A stretch of 64,000 nt of DNA from contig QCCZ01000001.1 of NCBI GenBank assembly GCA_003281085.1, forward strand, positions 163,452 to 227,451, read 5' to 3'. Each line of letters opens with the position of its first letter. Position 1 is the first letter of the stretch. The position numbers and the translations under genes are program-made. The stretch is from OCS155 cluster bacterium AG-349-E07. Lineage in GTDB: Bacteria > Actinomycetota > Acidimicrobiia > Actinomarinales > Actinomarinaceae. Under the pieces are notes generated by a model. The model made no database searches, had not been told where the DNA came from, and saw only the letters and a program-made list of their open reading frames with translations. Shown here one piece after another: positions 41,914-50,234 of this stretch.

Positions 41914-43005
41914 ATGAATCAAAGAAGATATGATATTGATGCATTGCGATCCATAGCAATGTTTCTTCTTATTTTTTATCATCTCGGAATTTCATTCACT
42001 TTGATTGCCCCACAAATACTCTTTGTTCAGAACAAAAGAATGTCAGGGGGTATATGGCCGTTATTAAACATCATGAACAACTGGAGAATACCCCTTGTTT
42101 TCTTAATTGCAGGAGTCGCTCTAAGGCTTTCATTTAGCAAAAGAACTAAGATGCAGATATTCAAAGAGAGAGCAAAAATCCTTATCTTACCCTGGTTATT
42201 TGGAACTCTTGTATTTTCAACCTCTTCTGCTTTGATTGTCGGAAGATATTATAACTATTGGTGGCTAGACGAAATTAGCGAAGCTGTTTTCTTTGTTTTA
42301 GAGTATGACGGGCTACATCTATGGTTTTTGACTAATATTTTTGTTTACTGCATAGTTCTTATTCCGATTTTGAATTTTATCTCAAAAGAAAACTTTATTG
42401 CTTCATTACTCAACAAACCTGGAGGCATATTTTTATTCGCAATTCCCATAATAGCTGAGGGGCACCTATTGAATCTATCAAGGTTTAAAACTGAAACATA
42501 TGGAGATTATTACAACTCATATGCGCTTACAGACCATGGTTTTCTACTTGGCTTTCTATGGTTTTTTATAGGAATAATTCTCACTTCTCAGGGGGATGCA
42601 TTTTGGGAATCGAATAAAAAAAATTGGCGGTTACATCTAGGATTAGGTGCAACATCATATTTTTATAGATTTTTTAACAATTTCCTTGAAGATTACGCCT
42701 TAGACAACAGGCTGATAGCTTTTGAGTCTTTTAATTTTATTTTTGCACTTCTCGGCATTGCTGCAGTTTACCTAAACAAAGATTCACCACAATTAACATA
42801 TTACAAAACAGCTGTTTTTCCTGTATATATTGTTCACCTGCCGGTACAAATGGCAGTCATGTATTTTTTTGCTGGATCAAACATTCATCCAATAATAAAA
42901 TTTCCAATTGCTTTATTTTTAATTTGTTTCTTATCTCTTACTATTTACCATGCTGTAAAAAATATCAAACTATTAAGACCCTTGTTTGGTTTAAGGAATA
43001 AATAA
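41914..43005 (+). CDS. Acyltransferase 3 family membrane protein
   Basis: 363 residues with about ten membrane helices. The N-terminal RRYDIDALRSIAMFLLIFYH with Arg/His in helix 1 is the acyltransferase-3 (OafA/OpgC) signature. These enzymes acylate exported glycans or lipids. Closest in style to the glucan-succinylating OpgC branch (MMNNWRIPLVFLIAG-like second segment). The acceptor is unknown. Confidence 0.82.
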   Translation: MNQRRYDIDALRSIAMFLLIFYHLGISFTLIAPQILFVQNKRMSGGIWPLLNIMNNWRIPLVFLIAGVALRLSFSKRTKMQIFKERAKILILPWLFGTLVFSTSSALIVGRYYNYWWLDEISEAVFFVLEYDGLHLWFLTNIFVYCIVLIPILNFISKENFIASLLNKPGGIFLFAIPIIAEGHLLNLSRFKTETYGDYYNSYALTDHGFLLGFLWFFIGIILTSQGDAFWESNKKNWRLHLGLGATSYFYRFFNNFLEDYALDNRLIAFESFNFIFALLGIAAVYLNKDSPQLTYYKTAVFPVYIVHLPVQMAVMYFFAGSNIHPIIKFPIALFLICFLSLTIYHAVKNIKLLRPLFGLRNK

Positions 43006-43007
43006 AT

Positions 43008-43514
43008 TTGAAAAAAGTAAATCTTTTAATTTTTATTCTTTTTATAAACTTATGCTCAACAACCAGTAATGAAGGAGTAGCTTCTCTAACAGATATCACG
43101 ACCACTTCTTTAGTAATTGCAGAAGAAGACTATCCGATCGTTTTAACTCAATGTTTAAACGAAGAAAAGGGTTACAACATTGCAACCCCCTTTGATATAC
43201 AAGACTTGAAAACAACTATTAGTCAATTAAGTAATACTAAAGATGAGGAGTCACAGTTAGGAGAAGACATTAATTATTGTATAAATAAATATAATCTGTG
43301 GTCAGATTCATCTTCATCAAACCCAGATGATCTTGCAAAACTATATGATGAAAACCTTCAAATAGCGAAATGTTTAAGAGAAAAAGGCATCAACGTCTCA
43401 GACCCAACTCAACAAGAACCTAAAATAGATTTAAGTGAATTAGATAAATCAAAAGAGGAAATTTCTCCATTATTAAAAGAGTGTGGATATGGTGAATTAG
43501 GATATGAAAAATAA
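43008..43514 (+). CDS. Paired-Cys lipoprotein, paralogue 1
   Basis: 168 residues from TTG 43008, directly after the acyltransferase. Signal and lipobox ILFINLC (Cys about residue 16). The mature part has two copies of a Cys motif: LTQCLNEEKGYNI and IAKCLREKGINVSDP, each followed by another Cys (INYC, LLKEC). The same plan appears in the three lipoproteins at 43504, 44114 and 48092. Function unknown; family proteins of this kind (xCMRExGVxxPDP) accompany MacB-like exporters in other actinobacteria, as I recall. Confidence 0.68.
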   Translation: MKKVNLLIFILFINLCSTTSNEGVASLTDITTTSLVIAEEDYPIVLTQCLNEEKGYNIATPFDIQDLKTTISQLSNTKDEESQLGEDINYCINKYNLWSDSSSSNPDDLAKLYDENLQIAKCLREKGINVSDPTQQEPKIDLSELDKSKEEISPLLKECGYGELGYEK

Positions 43515-44088
43515 TTGCTTAATAATCTTTATGTCTATTTTGATTGCTGCGTGTTCAGCTCCAGATAGTTCACAAGGTGTAGTTTCCACAGAAGATCTAT
43601 CTACAGTCACTACAGTTACATCAATTGTAGAAAATATTATTGAAGACAATTTATCACCTGAAGATGCCCAGCTTTTAATGACAAAATGCTTAAGGGACAA
43701 TGGCTATGACGTCAAAGATCCAAAAAACGATGAAGGTCTTAGAAGTGTTTTAACGTCAATTTTTCTTGCAGCTAATGAAAAAGGAAGAACACAACTTTTT
43801 GAGACTATTCAAGCATGTGCAGAAGAAAACAATATACCATTAGGAGATAACGCAGATTTTGAAAATCCAGAAGATGTTGCAGATAGGCTCGATACAGAAC
43901 TTGAGTTTGCTCAATGTTTGAGGGAAAAAGGTATAGAGGTTGAAGACCCAAGTGCAGACAGACCCCTAAGGCCAATTCTTGTTGGATTAGTACAGTCTGG
44001 ACAATATCTTGAAGATCAAATTAGAGAAGCTGCTGCAGAGTGCTTTGATGACCTCGGACTTGAACCGCCAGAACAAGGTGGAGGATAA
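43504..44088 (+). CDS. Paired-Cys lipoprotein, paralogue 2
   Basis: 194 residues. Signal peptide with lipobox LIAAC (Cys about residue 17). Repeats: MTKCLRDNGYDVKDP and FAQCLREKGIEVEDP, with second Cys in QACAEEN and AECFDDLG. It overlaps the end of paralogue 1 by 11 nt. The two half-repeats suggest an internal duplication with two possible disulfides. Exported, lipid-anchored, function unknown. Confidence 0.72.
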   Translation: MKNNCLIIFMSILIAACSAPDSSQGVVSTEDLSTVTTVTSIVENIIEDNLSPEDAQLLMTKCLRDNGYDVKDPKNDEGLRSVLTSIFLAANEKGRTQLFETIQACAEENNIPLGDNADFENPEDVADRLDTELEFAQCLREKGIEVEDPSADRPLRPILVGLVQSGQYLEDQIREAAAECFDDLGLEPPEQGGG

Positions 44089-44101
44089 GACTAGTTTTCT
44101 T

Positions 44102-44107
44102 TATAAT
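44102..44107 (+). promoter_or_regulatory. -10 box of paralogue 3
   Basis: TATAAT, 6 nt before ATG 44114; leaderless start predicted. No ribosome binding site is present. Confidence 0.65.
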
Positions 44108-44113
44108 TTTCCT

Positions 44114-44713
44114 ATGTATAAAAAAGCATCAGTTGTACTAATCTTTTTAACAGCATGCTCTTTTTTTCAACAAGACGAGCAAGCTGTTGTCTCTGTTGCA
44201 GATACCGACAAAGGTAAAGAGGCAATTGCTTTGGGTGTTGACTTAGCAGACGAACGAGAAGAAATTTCAGATGAAGATGCTCCTTTAGTTCTTGTCCAAT
44301 GTGTAAATGAGTCTGGTTATAAATTTAAAGAGCCAAAAAACTTTCTGGACCTATATACGACTATAGCTTCATATTTTGAAACAATAACTGAACAAGAGGC
44401 ACAAGAACTTTGGAGTATTATTGAGGAATGTGCTTTGAAGTATAACTTGTGGGGTGTGGCTGACGAAAATCAGTTTGAAGATCCTGTCCGGGTTTCAAAA
44501 GAGATTGATAGATCTCTATTCATGGCAAAATGTTTTCGAGAAAATGGCTATCCAAAAGTACCTGATCCAAACTATTTCAACAGAGAAGTTAGGTTAGATG
44601 CTTATATTGATGACGATTGGGAACTTAGAGAAGACGACCCAATTGTACAAACATGGCAAGCATGCGAAGAAAATCTTCCAGATGAATTAAAGGATGATGA
44701 ATGGGATGAATAA
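44114..44713 (+). CDS. Paired-Cys lipoprotein, paralogue 3
   Basis: 199 residues from ATG 44114, where MYKKASVVLIFLTACSFF gives a proper signal and lipobox (LTAC); the upstream in-frame ATG at 44009 would bury the signal peptide. Motifs LVQCVNESGYKFKEP and MAKCFRENGYPKVPDP, plus Cys in IEECALKYN and WQACEENL. Same design as its neighbours, with its own leaderless promoter. It precedes the exporter adaptor gene. Confidence 0.73.
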   Translation: MYKKASVVLIFLTACSFFQQDEQAVVSVADTDKGKEAIALGVDLADEREEISDEDAPLVLVQCVNESGYKFKEPKNFLDLYTTIASYFETITEQEAQELWSIIEECALKYNLWGVADENQFEDPVRVSKEIDRSLFMAKCFRENGYPKVPDPNYFNREVRLDAYIDDDWELREDDPIVQTWQACEENLPDELKDDEWDE

Positions 44714-44776
44714 AAAACTTAATAAAATAATTTCACAGAAAGCGTGTAGATTCAATAAACTAATTGAATTAGAACA

Positions 44777-46342
44777 ATGATAAAAAATATATTTAAACTA
44801 AAAAACCTCTCCATACTAATTGCATTAGCTGGTTTGGCTTATGGCGGATACTATTTTGGCACACAAAATACCGACACATCTTCTAATAATAAAACTTTAG
44901 AACTAACTACAGTTGCCATACAAAAAGGTGACTTAGCAAAAAAAGAAGAGTACAACGGAACATTAAGGCAGACAGAAAAAAAAGTTCTTAACTCACCAAC
45001 CAATGGAGTTGTTACCTTTCTACCTAAAGAAGGGACAATAATTAACTTCGGAGAGGTACTTTTCATTATTGACAATAAACCAGTAATACTGCTTGAAGGA
45101 AGTACTCCCTTTTATAGAACTCTTGATTTAAATTCGGATCCTGGTGTTGACGTTAAACAAGTTGAAGAAGCTTTAGTTTATTTAGGCTACGCAGAAAGCT
45201 CTTTTGTACCAGATAATATTTTTGACGCTGAAACATCACAAATGTTGAATAAATTATATATTGATTACGGAATTGAAACCAAATCAGAGATTACTCCAAG
45301 CGAACAAGTTTTAATAAACCAAAAAGAAAATGAAATCGAAAACCTTGAAGAAATTGTTGCTGAAGGAGGAACAACTCTCAAAGAAGTTGATAATAAGAAA
45401 AAACTATTAGATGACGCAATAGAAAATGCAACAAAAGAAAATGCTGCTTGGCAGGCTGCAGATGCAGAGATTGAAAGAATTCGTAATTTAATAGATGAGC
45501 TCAAGTATGAATCCATGTCTGAAGAAACCCGAGCTGGGAAGAAGGCAGATTATGAAGAAGACATTAAAGCACAAGAACGTATACAAAGCAGGGAAGCAGG
45601 AAAAGAATCTGGAATTGATGCTACAGAAGCCCTAGCTATTGAAAATGCACAGAAAGCTTATGACGAAGCTCTTGAGTCTTACAATGAAGGTGTTAATAGA
45701 GAGGCTGAATTAGAAAAAGCAAGAGACGAATTAGTTGAATTAAAATTAAGTGCTGTATCAGAAACATTTAGCCCTACTAATGCTTTTGCTTCAAAAACTT
45801 CAGTTATTGTTGGATCATACATTAATGACGTAGGGTCTGCTGTAGCTTTAAATTCACCTTTATATAATATTTCTTCAATAGGAATTGAAGTAGTTTTTCA
45901 GGTAGATGCCTCAGACCAAGAAACAGTATCTCTTGGAGATAGTGTTCAGATAGAACTTCCAACAGACGAAAGAGTCCCAACAGTAATTACATTCATTGAT
46001 CAAGTTGTGACACAAACTCAAGCAGGAGAATTTATAGAAGTAACGTTAGAAGTTCTTAACCCCGAAGAAATTGAAGCTTACGATCAAGCACCTGTAAAAG
46101 TATTTGTAACAACTGAAGTATCTCAAAATGTCTTGTATGTTCCTGTAAATGCACTACTTGCATTGGCAGAAGGTGGTTATGCCCTAGAAGTTTATGATGG
46201 AGAAGTCGAGGGAGGTACCTTCGAGGGAGAGTCTGGAGTTGACACCAGCTACGTTGCTGTAGAAATAGGAGTTTTTACAGACGGTTTTGTTGAAGTAAAA
46301 GGTAACATCTCAGAAGGTCAAATCGTAGTCGTTCCAAGATGA
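44777..46342 (+). CDS. Efflux adaptor (HlyD-like) with peptidoglycan-binding domain
   Basis: 521 residues. An N-terminal membrane anchor (residues 10-30), a beta-barrel/lipoyl half-motif (NSPTNGVVTFLPKEGTIINF), a PG_binding_1 domain (DVKQVEEALVYLGYAES), a long coiled coil (about 180-330) and C-terminal beta domains. This combination is common in actinobacterial MacA-like adaptors, where PG-binding links the pump to the wall. It stands before an ABC ATPase with a 4-nt overlap. Substrate unknown; the adjacent lipoproteins may belong to the system. Confidence 0.85.
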   Translation: MIKNIFKLKNLSILIALAGLAYGGYYFGTQNTDTSSNNKTLELTTVAIQKGDLAKKEEYNGTLRQTEKKVLNSPTNGVVTFLPKEGTIINFGEVLFIIDNKPVILLEGSTPFYRTLDLNSDPGVDVKQVEEALVYLGYAESSFVPDNIFDAETSQMLNKLYIDYGIETKSEITPSEQVLINQKENEIENLEEIVAEGGTTLKEVDNKKKLLDDAIENATKENAAWQAADAEIERIRNLIDELKYESMSEETRAGKKADYEEDIKAQERIQSREAGKESGIDATEALAIENAQKAYDEALESYNEGVNREAELEKARDELVELKLSAVSETFSPTNAFASKTSVIVGSYINDVGSAVALNSPLYNISSIGIEVVFQVDASDQETVSLGDSVQIELPTDERVPTVITFIDQVVTQTQAGEFIEVTLEVLNPEEIEAYDQAPVKVFVTTEVSQNVLYVPVNALLALAEGGYALEVYDGEVEGGTFEGESGVDTSYVAVEIGVFTDGFVEVKGNISEGQIVVVPR

Positions 46343-47022
46343 AAACCAGTACTAAAACTGTAATATCTATAAACAATATTTCCAAAGTTTACGAAGGCCC
46401 ACCCCCCGTAAGAGCTTTAGATGGAGTATCTATTGAGGTAAAGGAAGGTGACTTTGTAGCGATAGTGGGTCAATCTGGAAGTGGAAAATCAACCTTACTT
46501 AACATGATTGGGTTACTCGATAGCATAACAGAAGGGTCAATTGAGATTGAAGAAAGCGATGTTTCAAAACTTTCTGATAATGAACTTTCTAAATTTAGGG
46601 GAGAAAAAATAGGATTTATTTTTCAAAGCTTCTTTCTTTTACCTGGACTGACTGCACAAGAAAATGTAGCTGAAGGCCTCCTTTATCAAGGTATTTCTAG
46701 AACTGAAAGACTAGAAAAAGCAAAAGAAGTTTTAGATCAAGTAGGTTTAGCTGACAGATTAACTCACCTTCCAAAAGAATTATCTGGTGGACAGCAGCAA
46801 AGAGTCGCAATAGCAAGAGCACTTGTTCAAGATCCAGCATTTGTGTTAGCAGACGAACCAACTGGAAATCTTGATAAAGAATCTGGTATAAATATTTTAA
46901 ATATTTTAAAAGACCTTAATAATCAAGGAAAAACGGTCATAATGATTACCCACAACCAGGAACATGCAAATATGTTTAAAAAAGTTATTGAATTAGTTGA
47001 TGGAAAAATCGTAAGTAAATGA
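46339..47022 (+). CDS. MacB-type ABC exporter ATPase
   Basis: 227 residues. Walker A VGQSGSGKSTLL, signature ELSGGQQQRVA, Walker B FVLADEPTGNLD and H-loop MITHN (His present). The LolD/MacB class drives mechanotransmission to an FtsX-type permease, the next gene. Overlaps both neighbours by 4 nt. Confidence 0.92.
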   Translation: MKTSTKTVISINNISKVYEGPPPVRALDGVSIEVKEGDFVAIVGQSGSGKSTLLNMIGLLDSITEGSIEIEESDVSKLSDNELSKFRGEKIGFIFQSFFLLPGLTAQENVAEGLLYQGISRTERLEKAKEVLDQVGLADRLTHLPKELSGGQQQRVAIARALVQDPAFVLADEPTGNLDKESGINILNILKDLNNQGKTVIMITHNQEHANMFKKVIELVDGKIVSK

Positions 47023-48203
47023 AAAGAAAAAGATTAAAAACTAAAGATTTGTTCTTTGTAGCTCTGTATGGCGTTCGTGCAAGAAAAGGAAGAGCAACAC
47101 TCACCTCTATAGGAATAGGTATCGGTATTGCAGCAATAGTTGCCGTGTCTGGAATTTCAGCATCTGGAAGAGCAGATCTTCTTTCAACTTTAGAATCTCT
47201 AGGTACAAATCTAGTCAAAGCATCACCACAAGCTGGATTTTTTGGGACCCAAGAAGAACTTCCTAAAGGTGTTTTAGGAATGGTTGAAAGAATCGGCCCC
47301 GTTCAAGAAGTTACTTCAACTACACAGACAGACCTATTAGTCAGGAGAAGCAATTTTATTTCTGAATTTGAAGGTGGCGGCATCTCTACAATAATTACTA
47401 GTGCCGAACTTCTAGATGTTATTGGTGGAGATTTAGCCGATGGAAGATTTATACAAGATGGATTATCTGATATCCCAGTAACAGTTTTAGGAAGTGTAAC
47501 AGCTCAAAGATTAGGAATTAATAACTTAACTAAGCCAACAAAAATACTAATTGAAAACGAGTGGTTTGGTGTAGTTGGTATATTAGAAGAGTTAAAAATT
47601 CATCCTGACCTAGACAGGTCTGTGTTTATTGGATATGGTGTCGCAAAAACCCTTTTCGACATTAACGAAGAACCTACAACTATATACCTTAGAGCTAACC
47701 CAACTTTCATTGAGGATGTGGTTGAAGTACTTGCTCCATCGATGAACCCTGAAAACCCTGACCAAGTTGAAGTTACGCGTCCGTCAGATGCACTAGAAGC
47801 ACAACAAGCAGCTGAAGAAGCGTTTACTAATTTATTGTTAGGATTAGGGTCTGTAGCTTTACTTGTTGGAGGGGTTGCCATAGCCAATGTTATGGTCATG
47901 TCTGTTCTAGAAAGAAGAATGGAAATTGGAGTAAGACGTTCAATTGGTGCAACAAGAAGAGAGATTAGATATCAATTTTTATTAGAGAGCATAGTCTTGT
48001 CTGGTATTGGAGGTCTTGTAGGGGTTCTTTTGGGAACAGGCATTACTCTGGGTTACACTAATTACACAAATATTGTATTCTCAATACCAGTATGGCAAAT
48101 ATTCGGCGCAGTGCTTCTAGCATTATTAATTGGAGCAATATCTGGGGTGTATCCAGCAATAAAAGCTTCCAAAATTCAACCAGCAGAGGCAGTGAGAAAG
48201 TAA
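47019..48203 (+). CDS. MacB-type ABC exporter permease
   Basis: 394 residues with one N-terminal helix (about 22-42), an extracytoplasmic MacB core, and a C-terminal FtsX module of three helices; the coupling segment is EIGVRRSIGATRREIRYQFL. It has the MacB permease layout with the ATPase encoded separately. Together with the adaptor it makes a tripartite-like pump adapted to a single-membrane cell. The 3' end overlaps the next lipoprotein frame. Confidence 0.91.
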   Translation: MKRKRLKTKDLFFVALYGVRARKGRATLTSIGIGIGIAAIVAVSGISASGRADLLSTLESLGTNLVKASPQAGFFGTQEELPKGVLGMVERIGPVQEVTSTTQTDLLVRRSNFISEFEGGGISTIITSAELLDVIGGDLADGRFIQDGLSDIPVTVLGSVTAQRLGINNLTKPTKILIENEWFGVVGILEELKIHPDLDRSVFIGYGVAKTLFDINEEPTTIYLRANPTFIEDVVEVLAPSMNPENPDQVEVTRPSDALEAQQAAEEAFTNLLLGLGSVALLVGGVAIANVMVMSVLERRMEIGVRRSIGATRREIRYQFLLESIVLSGIGGLVGVLLGTGITLGYTNYTNIVFSIPVWQIFGAVLLALLIGAISGVYPAIKASKIQPAEAVRK

Positions 48204-48721
48204 GAATACTCCTTTTGTTATCAATTTTTTCTGCATGCACCATTGGTGGTGAAGAGTCACAAGGTGTTGTAACTATAGAATCTACAACAGAAACAACAAC
48301 TGTAGATGAAGAAATAACTTTTGAGGAAGGTTTATTAGATTTTGCGCAATGTATGAGAGAGGAGGGTGTTAATTTTCCAGATCCAACATTTGATATTGAT
48401 GGGAACCCTCAGTTTGATAATTTAGAAATTGAAAATGAAGAAGAGTTTGAGAACGCATTTGAAAATTGTGAAGATATATTAAGAAATGCACTTCCAGAAC
48501 AATTTGACTTAGACCCAGAGGTTGAAGCCGCTTTGGTTGATGCATCTTTAGAATTTTCTCAATGTATGAGGGAGCAAGGTATTGACTTTCCTGATCCAAA
48601 ACCTGGAGAGTTTGGTTTCTTTGCCTTTAGAGATGCAGATATTGATTTTACTTCTGAAGCTGTGCAAAATGCTTTTGAAATTTGCCAACCTGAAAATCCA
48701 CTAGAAGATTTAGACGACTAA
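48092..48721 (+). CDS. Paired-Cys lipoprotein, paralogue 4 (start uncertain)
   Basis: The coding region is clear from about 48200: hydrophobic signal LLLLSIFSACT, then FAQCMREEGVNFPDP and FSQCMREQGIDFPDP with Cys in ENCEDIL and EICQPE. The only ATG in frame upstream is 48092, which would add an unlikely 38-residue basic tail overlapping the permease. No ATG, GTG or suitable TTG exists at the expected place before the signal; ATA 48206 or another rare codon might be used, or the upstream stop region may be read through. So the 5' end is a best guess (209 residues from ATG 48092). Function unknown, linked to the exporter. Confidence 0.62.
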   Translation: MANIRRSASSIINWSNIWGVSSNKSFQNSTSRGSEKVRILLLLSIFSACTIGGEESQGVVTIESTTETTTVDEEITFEEGLLDFAQCMREEGVNFPDPTFDIDGNPQFDNLEIENEEEFENAFENCEDILRNALPEQFDLDPEVEAALVDASLEFSQCMREQGIDFPDPKPGEFGFFAFRDADIDFTSEAVQNAFEICQPENPLEDLDD

Positions 48722-49206
48722 ATACCAGAATCAAAAAATCTTGGTTGGCTAACTCCAATAGTTCTCCAACATGGCTTTTCTTCACATAAAGTTTTTTCAA
48801 ACACCCATGTAATCACAAAATAATTATTGTTTTTAGCCAATACTTTTACTTCGTAATGAATATTTTCATCACTCTCAAAAATCACATCGTAAGAGTAATC
48901 TTTTAAATCAACAATCGAATCGTACGGTTCAGAAGTCAACATCATTGAAAACCTTTCTTTGGGACCGGTTGCTTCACGGTTGTCTTCATGTGCATAATTC
49001 CATATAGTATCAATTGTTAAAGCTGGATTTTCTGAAAAATTTTTATACGCATTAAATATTTCAATTAATATTTCTTCAGACGTTAGAGATTTTGTCTCTG
49101 AGACTTCATTTACAACAACAGTATCTTTAGAGGAATCTTCTGAAATCACACCATCTGTTGGTCCACATGAAATTACTAAAAGAAAAAAGAGAAGTTTTTT
49201 AGCCAC
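48718..49206 (-). CDS. DUF4864-like exported lipoprotein
   Basis: About 162 residues from GTG 49206 (TTG 49212 would add two). Signal and lipobox KKLLFFLLVISCG. The mature part contains TIWNYAHEDNREATGP and KERFSMMLTSEPYDSIVDL, which resemble DUF4864 proteins of bacteria and chloroplasts (WxxASPxNRxATGPxxRFxxML). The remaining strands (HYEVKVLAKNNNYFVITWVF) suggest an NTF2-like fold. It is convergent with paralogue 4 (4-nt overlap) and overlaps the 31-residue microgene upstream. Confidence 0.62.
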   Translation of the reverse strand: MAKKLLFFLLVISCGPTDGVISEDSSKDTVVVNEVSETKSLTSEEILIEIFNAYKNFSENPALTIDTIWNYAHEDNREATGPKERFSMMLTSEPYDSIVDLKDYSYDVIFESDENIHYEVKVLAKNNNYFVITWVFEKTLCEEKPCWRTIGVSQPRFFDSGI

Positions 49207-49294
49207 CGACAAAAGTAGTTATTACAAGGTACACGTGTAAAACAAACGCAACGAGTAAGAATCCAAAGAATGATTTCTTTTCTACTTTATTCAC
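49199..49294 (-). CDS. Microprotein with one membrane helix (31 aa)
   Basis: GTG 49294 to TAA 49199: VNKVEKKSFFGFLLVAFVLH then VYLVITTFVGG, a basic N-terminus followed by a single membrane helix. A TAGTAT -10 box (minus strand, 49301-49306) lies exactly 6 nt before the GTG, indicating a leaderless mRNA. The stop overlaps the start region of the DUF4864-like lipoprotein, so it heads that operon. Too short for family assignment. Confidence 0.58.
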   Translation of the reverse strand: MNKVEKKSFFGFLLVAFVLHVYLVITTFVGG

Positions 49295-49337
49295 AGTTAA
49301 ATACTAGCAACCAAGTGTTTTTTAGATAAATTAAAGC

Positions 49338-49493
49338 TTACTTGTTTGCTTGTTCGTAAGCTTGGCTATATAAAATTAAAGTTGGAGCCCATAGACCTAC
49401 ATATATTGCTAATTGTGAGTCATCTAAAACAATATAAATAAGTACAGAAGCTATAACCGATACCATACTTGCGTACAATCCTAATTTTGTCAC
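49338..49493 (-). CDS. Microprotein with two hydrophobic segments (51 aa)
   Basis: GTG 49493 to TAA 49338 encodes 51 residues: MTKLGLYASMVSVIASVLIY, a short polar turn (LDDSQ), then a second hydrophobic stretch IYVGLWAPTLILYS and a polar end (QAYEQANK). The layout is that of a helical-hairpin membrane protein. A weak AAGGG lies a few bases upstream. It is divergent from the next microgene. No family recognised. Confidence 0.55.
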   Translation of the reverse strand: MTKLGLYASMVSVIASVLIYIVLDDSQLAIYVGLWAPTLILYSQAYEQANK

Positions 49494-49546
49494 ACTATCC
49501 CTTTCACAAGATTTAATTATACTACCAATATTTGTTATGATTAATT

Positions 49547-49702
49547 ATGCTAGAAACTCTAACGTCGAGCCCTTTCACTGTCATATTGTTATTTCCTGTT
49601 GTAACACTAACGATATTTGTAGTTGGACTTATCCGAATAGATATAAGAGATTTAAGAGGGCAAGAAACGGCTGGTCAAAAACTAGCGATAGAAGAAGAGT
49701 AA
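49547..49702 (+). CDS. Microprotein with one membrane helix (51 aa)
   Basis: ATG 49547 to TAA 49702: MLETLTSSPFTVILLFPVVT and a helix through about residue 28, then a charged tail (RIDIRDLRGQETAGQKLAIE). TATGAT (49536-49541) lies 5 nt before the ATG, again a leaderless arrangement. The type is that of short actinobacterial membrane proteins with a cytosolic basic-acidic tail. Function unknown. Confidence 0.58.
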   Translation: MLETLTSSPFTVILLFPVVTLTIFVVGLIRIDIRDLRGQETAGQKLAIEEE

Positions 49703-49733
49703 TTTGTCTTATTTAATTGTTTAGATAAATATT

Positions 49734-50234
49734 GTGGATCGAGAAAATCTAGAAAACTTAGATGAAGAGTCCTTGTTCAGGATTCAAAATACTATTTCAG
49801 AAATCATAAAAGAAAGAAATTTTAAAAAAGGTGACATAGAAGCAATTGTCGATAGCTCTTTTGACATAGCTTTTCCAAAAAATGATAGTTTAGGACTAAA
49901 TCCATGGGTTGAGGGATCGATGCTTATCTGCCCTGGAGCAAGGATTGACAAAACTCAAACTAAGCATGTGTGTAAATTTGTAGTTGTTGAGGAAGATTGG
50001 TCTTGGGAGTCAGGCCACATGGTAAATGATGTTATAAGAAGAGATCAATCTTCTAAGCGTTTTAAACAGCATTCAATAACTTTAATATCTCCATTCGAAG
50101 GTATGTCTGTGCAGGTAATTTCACAAAAATCGCAAAACGGTAAACATTTAGTTGACAATGTAGAGTCTTTTATTTTTACAAATGGTGGCTTAGATAAAGT
50201 TATGACTAAATCTAGTAGATCTAGAGAACACTAG
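49734..50234 (+). CDS. Hypothetical protein (166 aa)
   Basis: 166 residues from GTG 49734; a TAGATA -10 box (49722-49727) is 6 nt upstream, so the mRNA is probably leaderless. N-terminal helices (residues 1-50) precede a beta-rich core with EGSMLICPGARIDKTQTKHV, VVVEEDWSWESGHMVND and SVQVISQKSQNGKHLVDN. No signal peptide or membrane segment. I do not recognise the family. Convergent with the glycan-type propeller gene by 4 nt. Confidence 0.72.
   Translation: MDRENLENLDEESLFRIQNTISEIIKERNFKKGDIEAIVDSSFDIAFPKNDSLGLNPWVEGSMLICPGARIDKTQTKHVCKFVVVEEDWSWESGHMVNDVIRRDQSSKRFKQHSITLISPFEGMSVQVISQKSQNGKHLVDNVESFIFTNGGLDKVMTKSSRSREH

Noticed and set aside
44009-44113. N-terminal extension of lipoprotein paralogue 3
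   Set aside because: It overlaps the previous gene and would place the signal peptide internally; a -10 box lies just before ATG 44114.
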